The notes beneath the pieces were generated by a model that saw nothing but the letters and a program-made list of their open reading frames with translations, was not told where the DNA came from and did no database searches. Below are positions 27,614 through 35,577 of a DNA stretch of 64,000 nucleotides, piece by piece. Position 1 is the first letter of the stretch. Every line of letters starts with the position of its first letter. Source of the stretch: CAVQXR01 sp046330455 (GTDB lineage Bacteria; Actinomycetota; Thermoleophilia; Gaiellales; Gaiellaceae); assembly GCA_046330455.1 (NCBI GenBank), contig JAXLSU010000009.1, forward strand, positions 62,001-126,000. The letters are read 5' to 3'. The translations under genes were made by a program, and so were the position numbers.

Positions 27614-28789
27614 ATGGCCATCGACCTGTCTGCCGCCCCCGTCGTCGACGCCCACTGCCACCCCTGGCGCAACGACGACCTGCTCGCACAGGATCCGCTC
27701 GGCTTCGAGGACCGGATCACGATGCTCGGGATGTGTCTGATCTCGTCGGGCCTGGTCGACGAGAGCATGGGCGCCCATCTCTCGCTGCTCACGAGCTCGA
27801 CACCGCTCGCGCTGACGATGCGGCGGCGCCTGGCCGAGCACCTCGGCGTGGAGGCCGACCGCGAGGCCGTCGCGCGGGCGCGCCGCGAATCGCTGGCCGC
27901 CGATCCGGTCGCGTACAACCGGCGGCTCTGGGAGACGGCGAACGTCGCCGGGCTCGTCTACGACGAGGGGTACCCGCAGCCGACGATCCCGCGTGAGGAG
28001 TTCGCCGCCGACTCTGCGGCAACCGTGCATCGCGTCGCGAGGATCGAGCCGTTCATCGCCTCGCTCCGCGACAGGGTCCACTCCTTCCACGAGCTGGAGG
28101 ACGCGTTCGTCTTCGAACTCGACCGGGCTGCCGGTGACCCGGCGCTCGTCGCGTTCAAGAGTGTGATCGCCTACCGCACCGGCCTCGACGTCGACGACCC
28201 GCCGCTCGACTACTGCGAGCGCGTCTTCAAGCTGTGGCGCGACGACGGGTTCACCGAGACCCGCGCGCACGCGAAGCCGATCCGCGACCGCCTGCTGCGG
28301 CGCACCCTGGAGGTTGCGAAGCGCCACGACCGGCCTGTCCACATCCACTGCGGCGGCGGCGACCCGGCGATCGTGCTCGGCCACGCGCGGCCGCAGGATC
28401 TCTTCCCGCTGCTCGCCGACCACCAGGATCAGCCGGTCGTGCTGATCCACTCCGGCTGGCCGTGGCTCGAGGAGGGCGCCTACGTCGCCTCGGTGCTCCC
28501 CCACGTGTACCTCGAGCTCTCGATCACGGTGCCGTGGGCGACGCTCGCGATCGACCAGAAGCTCGAGGTGCTGATCGGTGCCGCCCCGCCGGCGAAGCTC
28601 CTCTACGGCTCCGACGAGGCGACCGAGCCGGAGGTGATCTGGCTGGCCGCCCAGCTCGGTCGGGAGGCGCTCGGCCGCGTTCTCGGCACCGCGGTCGACC
28701 GGACCTGGCTGGCGAAATCGGACGCCGAGCGGATCGGCGCCGGCATCCTCGCCGACAACGTGCGCAGGCTGCACGGCATCGAGGGCTGA
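27614..28789 (+). CDS. Amidohydrolase-family protein (FluG N-domain-like)
   Basis: TIM-barrel metal hydrolase. The HxH ligand motif is VVDAHCHPWR near the N-terminus, followed by VAFKSVIAYRTGLD (carbamylated-Lys region), VHIHCGGGDP, VVLIHSGWPWLEE and LYGSDEATEPE (final Asp). 391 residues. In plants and fungi the same kind of domain is fused upstream of a GS-like domain (NodGS/FluG); here the two are separate neighbouring genes on one strand in the opposite order. Probably hydrolyses or decarboxylates a compound made or consumed by the ligase. The 142 nt between the two genes shows no additional ORF. Confidence 0.82.
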   Translation: MAIDLSAAPVVDAHCHPWRNDDLLAQDPLGFEDRITMLGMCLISSGLVDESMGAHLSLLTSSTPLALTMRRRLAEHLGVEADREAVARARRESLAADPVAYNRRLWETANVAGLVYDEGYPQPTIPREEFAADSAATVHRVARIEPFIASLRDRVHSFHELEDAFVFELDRAAGDPALVAFKSVIAYRTGLDVDDPPLDYCERVFKLWRDDGFTETRAHAKPIRDRLLRRTLEVAKRHDRPVHIHCGGGDPAIVLGHARPQDLFPLLADHQDQPVVLIHSGWPWLEEGAYVASVLPHVYLELSITVPWATLAIDQKLEVLIGAAPPAKLLYGSDEATEPEVIWLAAQLGREALGRVLGTAVDRTWLAKSDAERIGAGILADNVRRLHGIEG

Positions 28790-28798
28790 GCGCGGCCC

Positions 28799-28822
28799 GG
28801 TGCCGGGCACGTGCCTGGCACC
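28799..28822 (+). terminator. Palindromic hairpin after the amidohydrolase gene
   Basis: GGTGCCGGGCAC is followed directly by GTGCCTGGCACC, its reverse complement with one mismatch, 10 nt after the stop codon. There is no U-tract. It is a tandem version of the GGTGCC/GGCACC palindrome seen elsewhere in the window. Confidence 0.5.
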
Positions 28823-28927
28823 AAGACGGGTCGAACGCCGGCTGACGCGGCGGTGCGTACCAGGCCGTACGGCTTCATCTGGTCACGCCTGGTCGAGGAC
28901 GCGATCGCTTCTGACATGTAGCGCCGC

Positions 28928-28956
28928 TTGACGGCCCCCGCCTGCCGCTCTACAGT
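28928..28956 (+). promoter_or_regulatory. Promoter upstream of the MFS-cNMP gene
   Basis: TTGACG at 28928-28933 and TACAGT at 28951-28956, spacer 17 nt: a near-consensus housekeeping promoter. Initiation would fall near 28963, about 50 nt before ATG 29013. Confidence 0.65.
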
Positions 28957-29012
28957 CCCGACCCTCCGCACCGGATGTGTCCGGCCGCGCCCGTGCGCGA
29001 GACCACCGGCCC

Positions 29013-30695
29013 ATGCAGACGCTACGTGACCGCCTGAACGAGTCGCTCGCCGCGGTGCTGAGCGTCCTGCGAAACCCCGACCTGCGTCGCATCCAGCTCG
29101 CGTTCGCCGGTTCGGAGATCGGGTCGTGGGGGTACTCGATCGCGCTCTCCGTGATCGCGTACGAGGCGGGAGGCGCGAAGGCTCTCGGGCTCCTCGCTCT
29201 GATCCTGATGCTCGTCCCCGCGATCACGTCGCCGTTCATGGCGATCCTCGGTGACCGCCACGACCGGGCACGGGTGATGATGGCGACCGACCTCGTGCGG
29301 GTCATGCTGATGGCCGGTGCTGCCGTGGTTGCCTTCGCCGACGGCGCAACGGCGATCATCTACGCGGTCGCGGCGCTCTCCTCTGCGGTCGGCACGGCGT
29401 TCCGCCCGGCCGAGGCGGCGCTGCTTCCTTCGCTCGCCCGGACCCCGGCCGAGCTGACCGCGGCGAACGCGGCCTCGAGCACGATCGAGAGCGTCACCTC
29501 GTTCGTCGGCCCTGCGGTCGGCGGGATCGTCGTCGCCGTCGCCGACCCCGGCGTCTCGTTCGCCGTCGCCTCGGGCACGTTCCTGTGGTCGGCGCTGCTG
29601 ATCGCCCGGATCCGACCTCCCGAAGGGGCCTCCGAGGCTGAAGAAGGAGAGGAGGGGGCCGAGCCCGAGGGAATCCTCGAGACTGTCACCGCCGGCGCCC
29701 GAACGATCGTTGTCGAGCCGAACGTCCGGCTGCTCGTCGGGCTCTTCGGCGCTCAGACGGTGGTGGCGGGCACGCTGCTCGTGCTCCTGCCGCTGCTGGC
29801 GCTCGAGGTGCTCGACAGCGGCGAGTCCGGGCTGGGGGCGCTCAACGCTGCGCTCGGGATCGGAGGTCTCGTGGGCGCCGTCGCCGCCTTCGGACTGGTC
29901 GGGCGTCAGCGTCTCGTTCGTCCGTTCGCGATCGGAATGGTGCTCTGGGGCGCCCCGCTCGCCGTGCTCGCGTTCTGGGGCAGCCAGGCGGGAGCGGTCG
30001 TGCTGCTCGCCGTCGTCGGCCTCGCCAACACGGTCAGTGACGTCGCCGGCTACACGCTCCTGCAGCGGGCCGTGCCCGACCGCGTGCTCGCACGGGTCTT
30101 CGGCGCGCTGGAAAGCATCTTCTACGCCACGGCGGCCGTGGGAGGCGTCGCTGCGGCCGCATTGGTTGGAGCGTTCGGCATCGAGTGGGCGCTCGTGGCC
30201 ATCGGCGCGTTCCTGCCCGCCCTGACTCTGCTGCTCTGGCGGCCGCTCGACCGGATCGACGCGGCCGCACCCGCGCCCACCCGAGCCCTCACCCTGCTTG
30301 AGGGCGTGCCGTTCCTGGCGCGGCTCCCCGGGCCCGCGCTCGGATCCCTTGGCGGCCATGCGGTGTTCGTGCAGATTCCTGCCGGTGAGGTCGTGATCCG
30401 CGAGGGAGATCGCGGCGACCGCTTCTACGTGATCGAGGAAGGAGAGGTCGACGTATCGGTTGCCGGCGACGAGCGACCCGCGCTCGGCCCCGGTGACTCG
30501 TTCGGCGAGATCGCCCTGCTCCGCGACGTGCCCCGAACCGCGACGATCACGGCGCGCACCGCGCTGACGCTGCTCGCGCTCGAACGGGACGAGTTCCTCG
30601 CGGCCGTCACCGGCCATGCTCCGAGCCACGAGGCGGCCGGCGCCGTCGTCGAGACCCGCCTTACCCTCCAGCGTCCCGGGCGCGCGACGGTGTAG
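29013..30695 (+). CDS. MFS transporter fused to a cyclic-nucleotide-binding domain
   Basis: Residues 1-415 are an MFS protein with about 12 hydrophobic segments (the A-motif loop is GDRHDRARVMM between TM2 and TM3). A charged loop EAEEGEEGAEPEG lies mid-protein between the two halves. Residues about 430-550 form a cNMP-binding domain: VQIPAGEVVIREGDRGDRFYVIEEGEV and the phosphate-binding cassette FGEIALLRDVPRTATI, including the Arg that contacts the cyclic phosphate. So transport, or signalling, is probably gated by cAMP or a related ligand. ATG 29013 is preferred over GTG 28977. The substrate is unknown; the family contains many drug-exporter-like proteins. Confidence 0.84.
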   Translation: MQTLRDRLNESLAAVLSVLRNPDLRRIQLAFAGSEIGSWGYSIALSVIAYEAGGAKALGLLALILMLVPAITSPFMAILGDRHDRARVMMATDLVRVMLMAGAAVVAFADGATAIIYAVAALSSAVGTAFRPAEAALLPSLARTPAELTAANAASSTIESVTSFVGPAVGGIVVAVADPGVSFAVASGTFLWSALLIARIRPPEGASEAEEGEEGAEPEGILETVTAGARTIVVEPNVRLLVGLFGAQTVVAGTLLVLLPLLALEVLDSGESGLGALNAALGIGGLVGAVAAFGLVGRQRLVRPFAIGMVLWGAPLAVLAFWGSQAGAVVLLAVVGLANTVSDVAGYTLLQRAVPDRVLARVFGALESIFYATAAVGGVAAAALVGAFGIEWALVAIGAFLPALTLLLWRPLDRIDAAAPAPTRALTLLEGVPFLARLPGPALGSLGGHAVFVQIPAGEVVIREGDRGDRFYVIEEGEVDVSVAGDERPALGPGDSFGEIALLRDVPRTATITARTALTLLALERDEFLAAVTGHAPSHEAAGAVVETRLTLQRPGRATV

Positions 30696-30722
30696 AGGGT
30701 TGAAGACTCTACGAATGCATGC

Positions 30723-31022
30723 GTGGCGCAACTGACTATTCGTGTCGACGAGGAGCTGGCTTCGGATCTGAAGGCGCATGCTGCCGGGGCAGGCAGGAGC
30801 CTGAACAGCTGGGTGGTTGCGGTTCTCCGGGCGGCAGTCGATCCCGAGCTTGCCGATTCGGAGAGCGAGCGGGTGCGGGCGCGACTCGAGCGAGCGGGAC
30901 TGCTCGCACCGGTGCAGCCGTCCCAGCGGACTGCGCCTGACGAGAGGCGCGTACGGCGGGCGCGTCGTGCGGCCGGTCACGGCACGCCGCTGTCGACGCT
31001 CGTCACCGAGCACCGCCGCTGA
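30723..31022 (+). CDS. Ribbon-helix-helix antitoxin, VapB-like
   Basis: The first 45 residues are a CopG/Arc-type ribbon-helix-helix: AQLTIRVDEELASDLKAHAAGAGRSLNSWVVAVLRAAV. The C-terminal part is a basic disordered tail (DERRVRRARRAAGH) of the kind that wraps around a PIN toxin. GTG 30723 starts 27 nt after the MFS gene, with no clear ribosome-binding site. It overlaps the PIN gene by 4 nt (CTGA). Expected to bind its own promoter as a dimer and to inhibit the partner RNase. Confidence 0.85.
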   Translation: MAQLTIRVDEELASDLKAHAAGAGRSLNSWVVAVLRAAVDPELADSESERVRARLERAGLLAPVQPSQRTAPDERRVRRARRAAGHGTPLSTLVTEHRR

Positions 31023-31456
31023 CCGCCTTCGTCGACAGCTCGGCACTCGTCAAGCGCTACGCGGACGAGGCTGGCGCAGACGTCGTCCGAGCGCTCGCCG
31101 GTGTCCTCGTCGTGTCGGTCGTCGCGCGCCTCGAGGTTCCCGCCGCCCTGTGGCGCAAGCACCGGTCGGGTGAGCTGTCGCTGGAGGATGCCTCGGTGCT
31201 CGTGGAGGCATTCGAGTGGGAGTGGTTCGGGGGCGCGGGCACGACGGGACGCTTCGCCGTCGTTCCGCTCGTGGATACGGTGCTCGAGACGGCGGCGGGA
31301 TTGACGGGCGTGCACGGCCTGCGGGCCTACGACGCCATGCAGCTCGCGTCGACCCTCCTCGCGCGATCCGTCGACCCGGGTCTCGCCGAGGTCGTCTGCT
31401 TCGACACGGAGCTGGCAGCGGCGGCCCGGCTCGAAAGGTTTCGCGTTACGCCCTGA
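31019..31456 (+). CDS. PIN-domain RNase toxin, VapC-like (CTG start likely)
   Basis: Translating from CTG 31019 gives TAFVDSSALVKRYADE, containing the first catalytic Asp; later acidic residues are in VVARLEVPAALW (Glu), HGLRAYDAMQLAS (Asp) and VVCFDTELAAAA (Asp). The first conventional start codon in frame, GTG 31112, would remove the catalytic Asp and the first strand, and no ATG, GTG or TTG lies closer upstream, so CTG overlapping the antitoxin stop (CTGA) is the best start. 145 residues, normal for VapC. Likely a sequence-specific RNase held inactive by the neighbouring antitoxin. Confidence 0.82.
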   Translation: MTAFVDSSALVKRYADEAGADVVRALAGVLVVSVVARLEVPAALWRKHRSGELSLEDASVLVEAFEWEWFGGAGTTGRFAVVPLVDTVLETAAGLTGVHGLRAYDAMQLASTLLARSVDPGLAEVVCFDTELAAAARLERFRVTP

Positions 31457-31592
31457 GCGTCCCGTCGCAGGCCCAGTCTCGCATCATGGCGGATCCAGCT
31501 CTGGAGCTTCTCGGACAGGGGCCAGGCCGTTTCCGCAGGCCACCAGGCGATCCGTTCCCGGCTCTGCGGCCCTGATCGTCGAACAGTCGTGG

Positions 31593-31616
31593 TCTCCGGT
31601 GCCTGACACCGGGAGA
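31593..31616. terminator. Imperfect hairpin between vapC-like and mutY genes
   Basis: TCTCCGGTG and CACCGGGAGA pair with one bulge around a CCTGA loop. It lies in the 206-nt convergent gap 31457-31662, which otherwise shows no gene. Confidence 0.4.
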
Positions 31617-31662
31617 TGTCCGTTGTGGAGTTCCGGTGGCTTCTGACGGCTCCGCGGGTTGC

Positions 31663-32382
31663 TCAGGCCGGCAGGCGGACGAGGCCGGCGTCCAGCTCGG
31701 CGAGGCCGTCTCGCCGGAGGGCGTCCACGGCCTCGGCGTCGAGCTCGGCGGCCGGGCGCGGGCCCCCGGCAAGCGCGCGGAGCGCCTCCGCCCGGCGTTG
31801 CCGGAACGAGCCCTCGAACGGGCCTTGCCTGCGCTGCGGCTCGAACCGTTGGCCGCGCGCGGGGCACGCCTCGGCGAGCGGGCAGGCCCCGCAGCGCGGA
31901 ACCCGGGCGACGCACACCGTCGCGCCGAGATCCATGAGCGCCGCGGCGGCCGCGGGGGAGAACGTCCCGCCCGTCCGCTCCAGGATCCGGCGGACGTTCG
32001 TGTCGATGGGAAGCACGGGACTCCCGAGCGCGAACCGGGCGACCGCGTCGGCCGTGTAGCGACCGACGCCGGGTAGCTCGGTGAGATCGTCGGGCCAGCC
32101 ACGTGCGGCAACCTGCCGGGCCGCGCGGTGCAGGTTGAGGGCCCGGCGGTTGTAGCCGAGCCCCTGCCACGCGACGATCACCTCGGCCGTGGACGCCGCG
32201 GCGAGCGCCGCAGCGGTCGGCCAGCGCTCGAGCCAGGCGAGGTACCGGGGAACGACCCGCGACACCTGCGTCTGCTGGAGCATCACCTCGCTGACGAGGA
32301 TCGCGTACGGGTCGCGGGTGCAACGCCACGGAAGATCGTGACGTCCGTTGGCCGTGAACCACCGCAACAGCGCGCGCTCCAC
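31663..32382 (-). CDS. mutY: A/G-specific adenine glycosylase MutY (short form)
   Basis: Removes adenine mispaired with 8-oxoguanine. Motifs: LPWRCTRDPY, the MutY signature SEVMLQQTQV with catalytic Glu, helix-hairpin-helix LTELPGVGRYTADAVARFA followed by LPIDTNVRRIL (catalytic Asp), and the 4Fe-4S ligands CVARVPRCGACPLAEAC. The product ends at 239 residues after a short helical tail; the NUDIX-like C-terminal domain that recognises 8-oxoG in classical MutY is missing. Many actinobacterial MutY proteins are longer (about 290). Stands alone, convergent with the vapC-like gene. Confidence 0.88.
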   Translation of the reverse strand: MERALLRWFTANGRHDLPWRCTRDPYAILVSEVMLQQTQVSRVVPRYLAWLERWPTAAALAAASTAEVIVAWQGLGYNRRALNLHRAARQVAARGWPDDLTELPGVGRYTADAVARFALGSPVLPIDTNVRRILERTGGTFSPAAAAALMDLGATVCVARVPRCGACPLAEACPARGQRFEPQRRQGPFEGSFRQRRAEALRALAGGPRPAAELDAEAVDALRRDGLAELDAGLVRLPA

Positions 32383-32444
32383 GGCACGAAACGCTACCGG
32401 GCCGCTCCGAGGGTCACCGGACGGACGCCAGTAGAGTCAGGGGC

Positions 32445-33509
32445 ATGGAGAGGGTACGGGTCCGCTTCGCCCCGAGCCCGACCGGCTCGCTCCATCTCGG
32501 CAGCGCGCTGACCGCCGCCGCTAACCGGCGCTTCGCGGACGAGCGCTCCGGCACCTTCGTCCTGCGGATCGACGACACGGACGCGGCACGCAGCGACCCG
32601 GCCGCCGAGCAGGCGATTCTCCGGGATCTCGCGTGGCTCGAGATCGCAATCGACGAGGGGCCGCACCGCGAGAGCGAGCGCGGCGACCTGTACCGGAGCG
32701 CCGTCCACCGACTGCTCGGGAAAGGCCGGGCCTTCGAGGAGGACGGTGCCGTTCGCTTCCAGGGGGAGCCCAGACCCACGCTCCTGCGCCCGGACGGAGC
32801 CGCCACCTACCATCTCGCGTCGGTCGTCGACGATCTCGACCTGCGAATCACCCACGTCATTCGTGGGAACGATCACCTCCCGAACACCGAGCTCCACCGG
32901 GCGCTCGCCCGGGCGCTCGGTGCCGAGCCGCCCGTCTACCTCCACCATGGGCTGATCCTCGGCCCGGACGGGAGGAAGCTCTCCAAGCGGCACGGAGCTG
33001 CGTCGCTCGCCGACCTCCGTGAGGCCGGCCTGCCGGCTGAGGCCGTCCGGGCCTACCTCGACGAGCTGGGCCTTCCGCGGCATGACGTCCAGCTCGATCT
33101 CGCCAGGATCGAGCGGCTCTCGGTCGAGGCGATCGGGCAGCTGAGCGACGCGGACCTCTGCGATCGGGTCGGCGCACCGGTCGGGCTCGCCCCCGCGTTG
33201 CGGGGTGCCCGGACGCTCGTCGAGGCAGGAGCGTGGGTCGCGCTCGTGCTCGAGCTGCCGGTCCCGCCGGAGCTCGACGAGCGCGGCCGGTTGACCACCG
33301 AGCGGTTCGTAGCGCTCCGCGAGGGGACGACCGATCGGCTCGACGAGCCCGCCGCGAGGGGGATCGTCCGGGAGCTGAAGGCGGTCGGAGGCGACCTGCG
33401 CGCACTGCGCCGGGTACTGACGGGCGCCGACCGGGGCCCGGAGCTGTGGACCGTGCTCGTCGCGCTCGCTCGCAGCGAGGCGCTCGCGCGGGCCCGCGCG
33501 GCGCTCTGA
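32445..33509 (+). CDS. gltX: Glutamate--tRNA ligase, short form
   Basis: Class I synthetase: FAPSPTGSLHLGS (HIGH signature), LRIDDTDAARS, ATYHLASVVDDLDLRITHVIRGNDHLPNT, and KLSKRHGAASLADLR (KMSKS). 354 residues, whereas most GltX are 460-500: the anticodon-binding C-terminal part is reduced to about 120 residues. The TSA-like ordering and the presence of RGNDHLPNT favour GluRS over the GluQ-RS modifier, whose zinc ligands are not seen. TAGAGT at 32432-32437 lies 7 nt before the ATG, suggesting a leaderless mRNA. Followed by cysS as in Firmicutes. Confidence 0.85.
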   Translation: MERVRVRFAPSPTGSLHLGSALTAAANRRFADERSGTFVLRIDDTDAARSDPAAEQAILRDLAWLEIAIDEGPHRESERGDLYRSAVHRLLGKGRAFEEDGAVRFQGEPRPTLLRPDGAATYHLASVVDDLDLRITHVIRGNDHLPNTELHRALARALGAEPPVYLHHGLILGPDGRKLSKRHGAASLADLREAGLPAEAVRAYLDELGLPRHDVQLDLARIERLSVEAIGQLSDADLCDRVGAPVGLAPALRGARTLVEAGAWVALVLELPVPPELDERGRLTTERFVALREGTTDRLDEPAARGIVRELKAVGGDLRALRRVLTGADRGPELWTVLVALARSEALARARAAL

Positions 33510-33573
33510 GCGTTCGATTCGACCTCCCGGCTCGCCGGGTTCCTGGTTGGCCTGGTCGTGGTAGCGTCGGGAC

Positions 33574-34857
33574 GTGCGCCTCTACAGCTCCCTCAGCCGC
33601 AGCAAGGAGGAGCTGCCGGCCGCTCCAGGGCCGGTCGGCATGTACTTCTGCGGGCCCACCGTCTACCAGCGGATCCACGTCGGCAACGCCCGGCCATATG
33701 TGATCTCGATGTGGCTGAAGCGCTGGCTCGAGCGAACCGGCTACGAGGTGACGCTCGTCGAGAACATCACGGACGTCAACGACAAGATCTACGACGCCGC
33801 TCCCGGCGCGAGTGCGGCGCTCGCCGAGCGCGCATCCGGCTGGTATATCGACGATACACAACTGCTCGGCCTCGGGCGCCCGGACTTCGAGCCCAGGGCC
33901 ACCGAGACGATCGCGGAGATCCTCGGCCTGATCGAGGAGCTGATCGCGGCCGGCCTTGCCTACGAGACCGGAGGCGACGTGTACTTCCGCGTCGCCCGCT
34001 TTCCCGGCTACGGGCGGCTCTCGGGCCAGCGGCCGGACGACGTCCAGGAACAGGAGCCGAACCCGCTGAAGGAGGACCCTCGCGACTTCGCGCTCTGGAA
34101 GGCGACAAAGTCGGGCGAGGACACGCGCTGGGAGTCCCCCTGGGGGCCTGGGCGACCGGGCTGGCACATCGAGTGCTCGGCCATGGCCGAGAAGTTCCTC
34201 GGGCGGGAGTTCCAGATCCATGGCGGGGGGCTCGATCTCGTCTTTCCGCACCACGAGAACGAGCTTGCACAGTCTCGCGGAGCCGGCCGCGAGTTCGCGC
34301 GGATCTGGATGCACAACGGGATGCTGCGCTTCACGGGCGAGAAGATGTCGAAGTCGCTCGGCAACGTGGCCTCGCTACGCGACGTCGTGGAGCGGTGGGG
34401 ACGCGAGACCCTGCTCCTCTTCTTCCTGACCGGCCACTGGCGCAAGCCGATCGACTTCTCCGACGAGACGATGGAGGCCGCGCGCGCGCAGGTGGAGAGC
34501 TTCCGAAACGCGTTCGTGGCGCATGCCGATCCCGCCTCCGAGGGCGCCTGGGACGTGTTCGCCGCCGCTCTCGACGACGACTTCAACACCCCCGAGGCGC
34601 TGGCGACGATGCACGAGTGGCGGGCGGCGGGTGCGACCGCGACGCTCCGGCGGGCGCTCGAGGTCTTCGGGCTCGCCTCCCTTGCCGTTCGCGCAGAAGC
34701 GCCGGCCGAGCTGGTCGCGCTCGCAGCGTCCCGCCAGGAGGCCCGGACTGCGCGGGACTTCGCCGAGGCCGACCGGCTACGGGACGAGATTGCGTCCCAC
34801 GGGTGGGAGATCCGCGACGTCGCGGAGGCGCCCGGCTACCGGCTCGTCCAGCGGTGA
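33574..34857 (+). CDS. cysS: Cysteine--tRNA ligase
   Basis: Charges tRNA-Cys. The GTG start opens RLYSSLSRSKEEL; motifs are YFCGPTVYQRIHVGNARPYV (HIGH-like, with a zinc Cys), HIECSAMAEKFLG and FPHHENELAQS (further zinc ligands), then GEKMSKSLGN (KMSKS), and a DALR-like helical C-terminus. 427 residues, slightly shorter than the 460 typical, mostly at the C-terminus. TAGCGT ends 6 nt before the start, so leaderless transcription is possible. The stop overlaps rlmB (GTGA). Confidence 0.96.
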   Translation: MRLYSSLSRSKEELPAAPGPVGMYFCGPTVYQRIHVGNARPYVISMWLKRWLERTGYEVTLVENITDVNDKIYDAAPGASAALAERASGWYIDDTQLLGLGRPDFEPRATETIAEILGLIEELIAAGLAYETGGDVYFRVARFPGYGRLSGQRPDDVQEQEPNPLKEDPRDFALWKATKSGEDTRWESPWGPGRPGWHIECSAMAEKFLGREFQIHGGGLDLVFPHHENELAQSRGAGREFARIWMHNGMLRFTGEKMSKSLGNVASLRDVVERWGRETLLLFFLTGHWRKPIDFSDETMEAARAQVESFRNAFVAHADPASEGAWDVFAAALDDDFNTPEALATMHEWRAAGATATLRRALEVFGLASLAVRAEAPAELVALAASRQEARTARDFAEADRLRDEIASHGWEIRDVAEAPGYRLVQR

Positions 34858-35576
34858 GCGCGCCACGCGAGCTCGTCTACGGACGGCATCCGGTGCGCGA
34901 GGTGCTTCGTGCCGGGCGGCGCCAGATCCTCGAGCTGCTCGTGAGCGAGCGGGCGCTTGCTGCCGAGCCGTGGCTGCGAGAGGCGGAGGGGCTCAGGGTG
35001 CGCGTGCGGCCCGAGTCGACGCTCTCGACGGCGGCGGGTTCGCGCGACCATCAGGGCGTCGTCGCGTTCTGCGCGCCGTACCGGTATGCGGATGCGTGGG
35101 CGCTCACGTCCGGCGAGCGGCCGCTCGTCGTCTGCCTCGACGGTGTGACCGACCCGCACAACCTCGGGGCGATCTGCCGCTCGGCGGAAGCGGTCGGAGC
35201 GACCGGTGTCGTCGTCCCCGAGCACAACGCTGCCCGGGTCACGGCGGTCGTGTGCCGGGCCTCGGCAGGGGCAGTCGAGCACCTTCCCGTCGCCGTCGTC
35301 GTGAACCTCGCGCGCTACCTCGGCGAGATCAAGCGCGACGACCTCTGGGTCTGGGCGGCGGCCGGTGACGGGGAGACGTCACTCTGGCGGGCCGATCTGA
35401 CCGGCGGTGCGGCGCTCGTCCTGGGCGCGGAGGGCAAGGGAATCAGACCCGGCGTGCGCAGGGCCTGCGATGCGTCGCTCGCGATTCCGCTCGCCGGCTC
35501 GGTCGAGTCGCTGAACGTGAGCGTCGCCGCCGGCGTCGTGCTCTTCGAGGCGGCGCGGCAGCGGGCCGGGGCCTGA
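34854..35576 (+). CDS. rlmB: 23S rRNA 2'-O-methyltransferase RlmB-like (TrmH/SPOUT family)
   Basis: SAM-dependent methylation of a ribose in RNA, probably Gm2251 of 23S rRNA. An N-terminal substrate-binding domain (ELVYGRHPVREVLRAGRRQI) is followed by the three SPOUT-knot motifs: DPHNLGAICRSAEA, VLGAEGKGIRP and IPLAGSVESLNVSVAAGVVLFE. 240 residues. GTG 34854 overlaps the cysS stop by 4 nt; yacP-like follows with 1 nt between. The cysS-rlmB-yacP order is conserved with Bacillus, which supports the RlmB name over other TrmH enzymes. Confidence 0.9.
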   Translation: MSAPRELVYGRHPVREVLRAGRRQILELLVSERALAAEPWLREAEGLRVRVRPESTLSTAAGSRDHQGVVAFCAPYRYADAWALTSGERPLVVCLDGVTDPHNLGAICRSAEAVGATGVVVPEHNAARVTAVVCRASAGAVEHLPVAVVVNLARYLGEIKRDDLWVWAAAGDGETSLWRADLTGGAALVLGAEGKGIRPGVRRACDASLAIPLAGSVESLNVSVAAGVVLFEAARQRAGA

Positions 35577-35577
35577 G

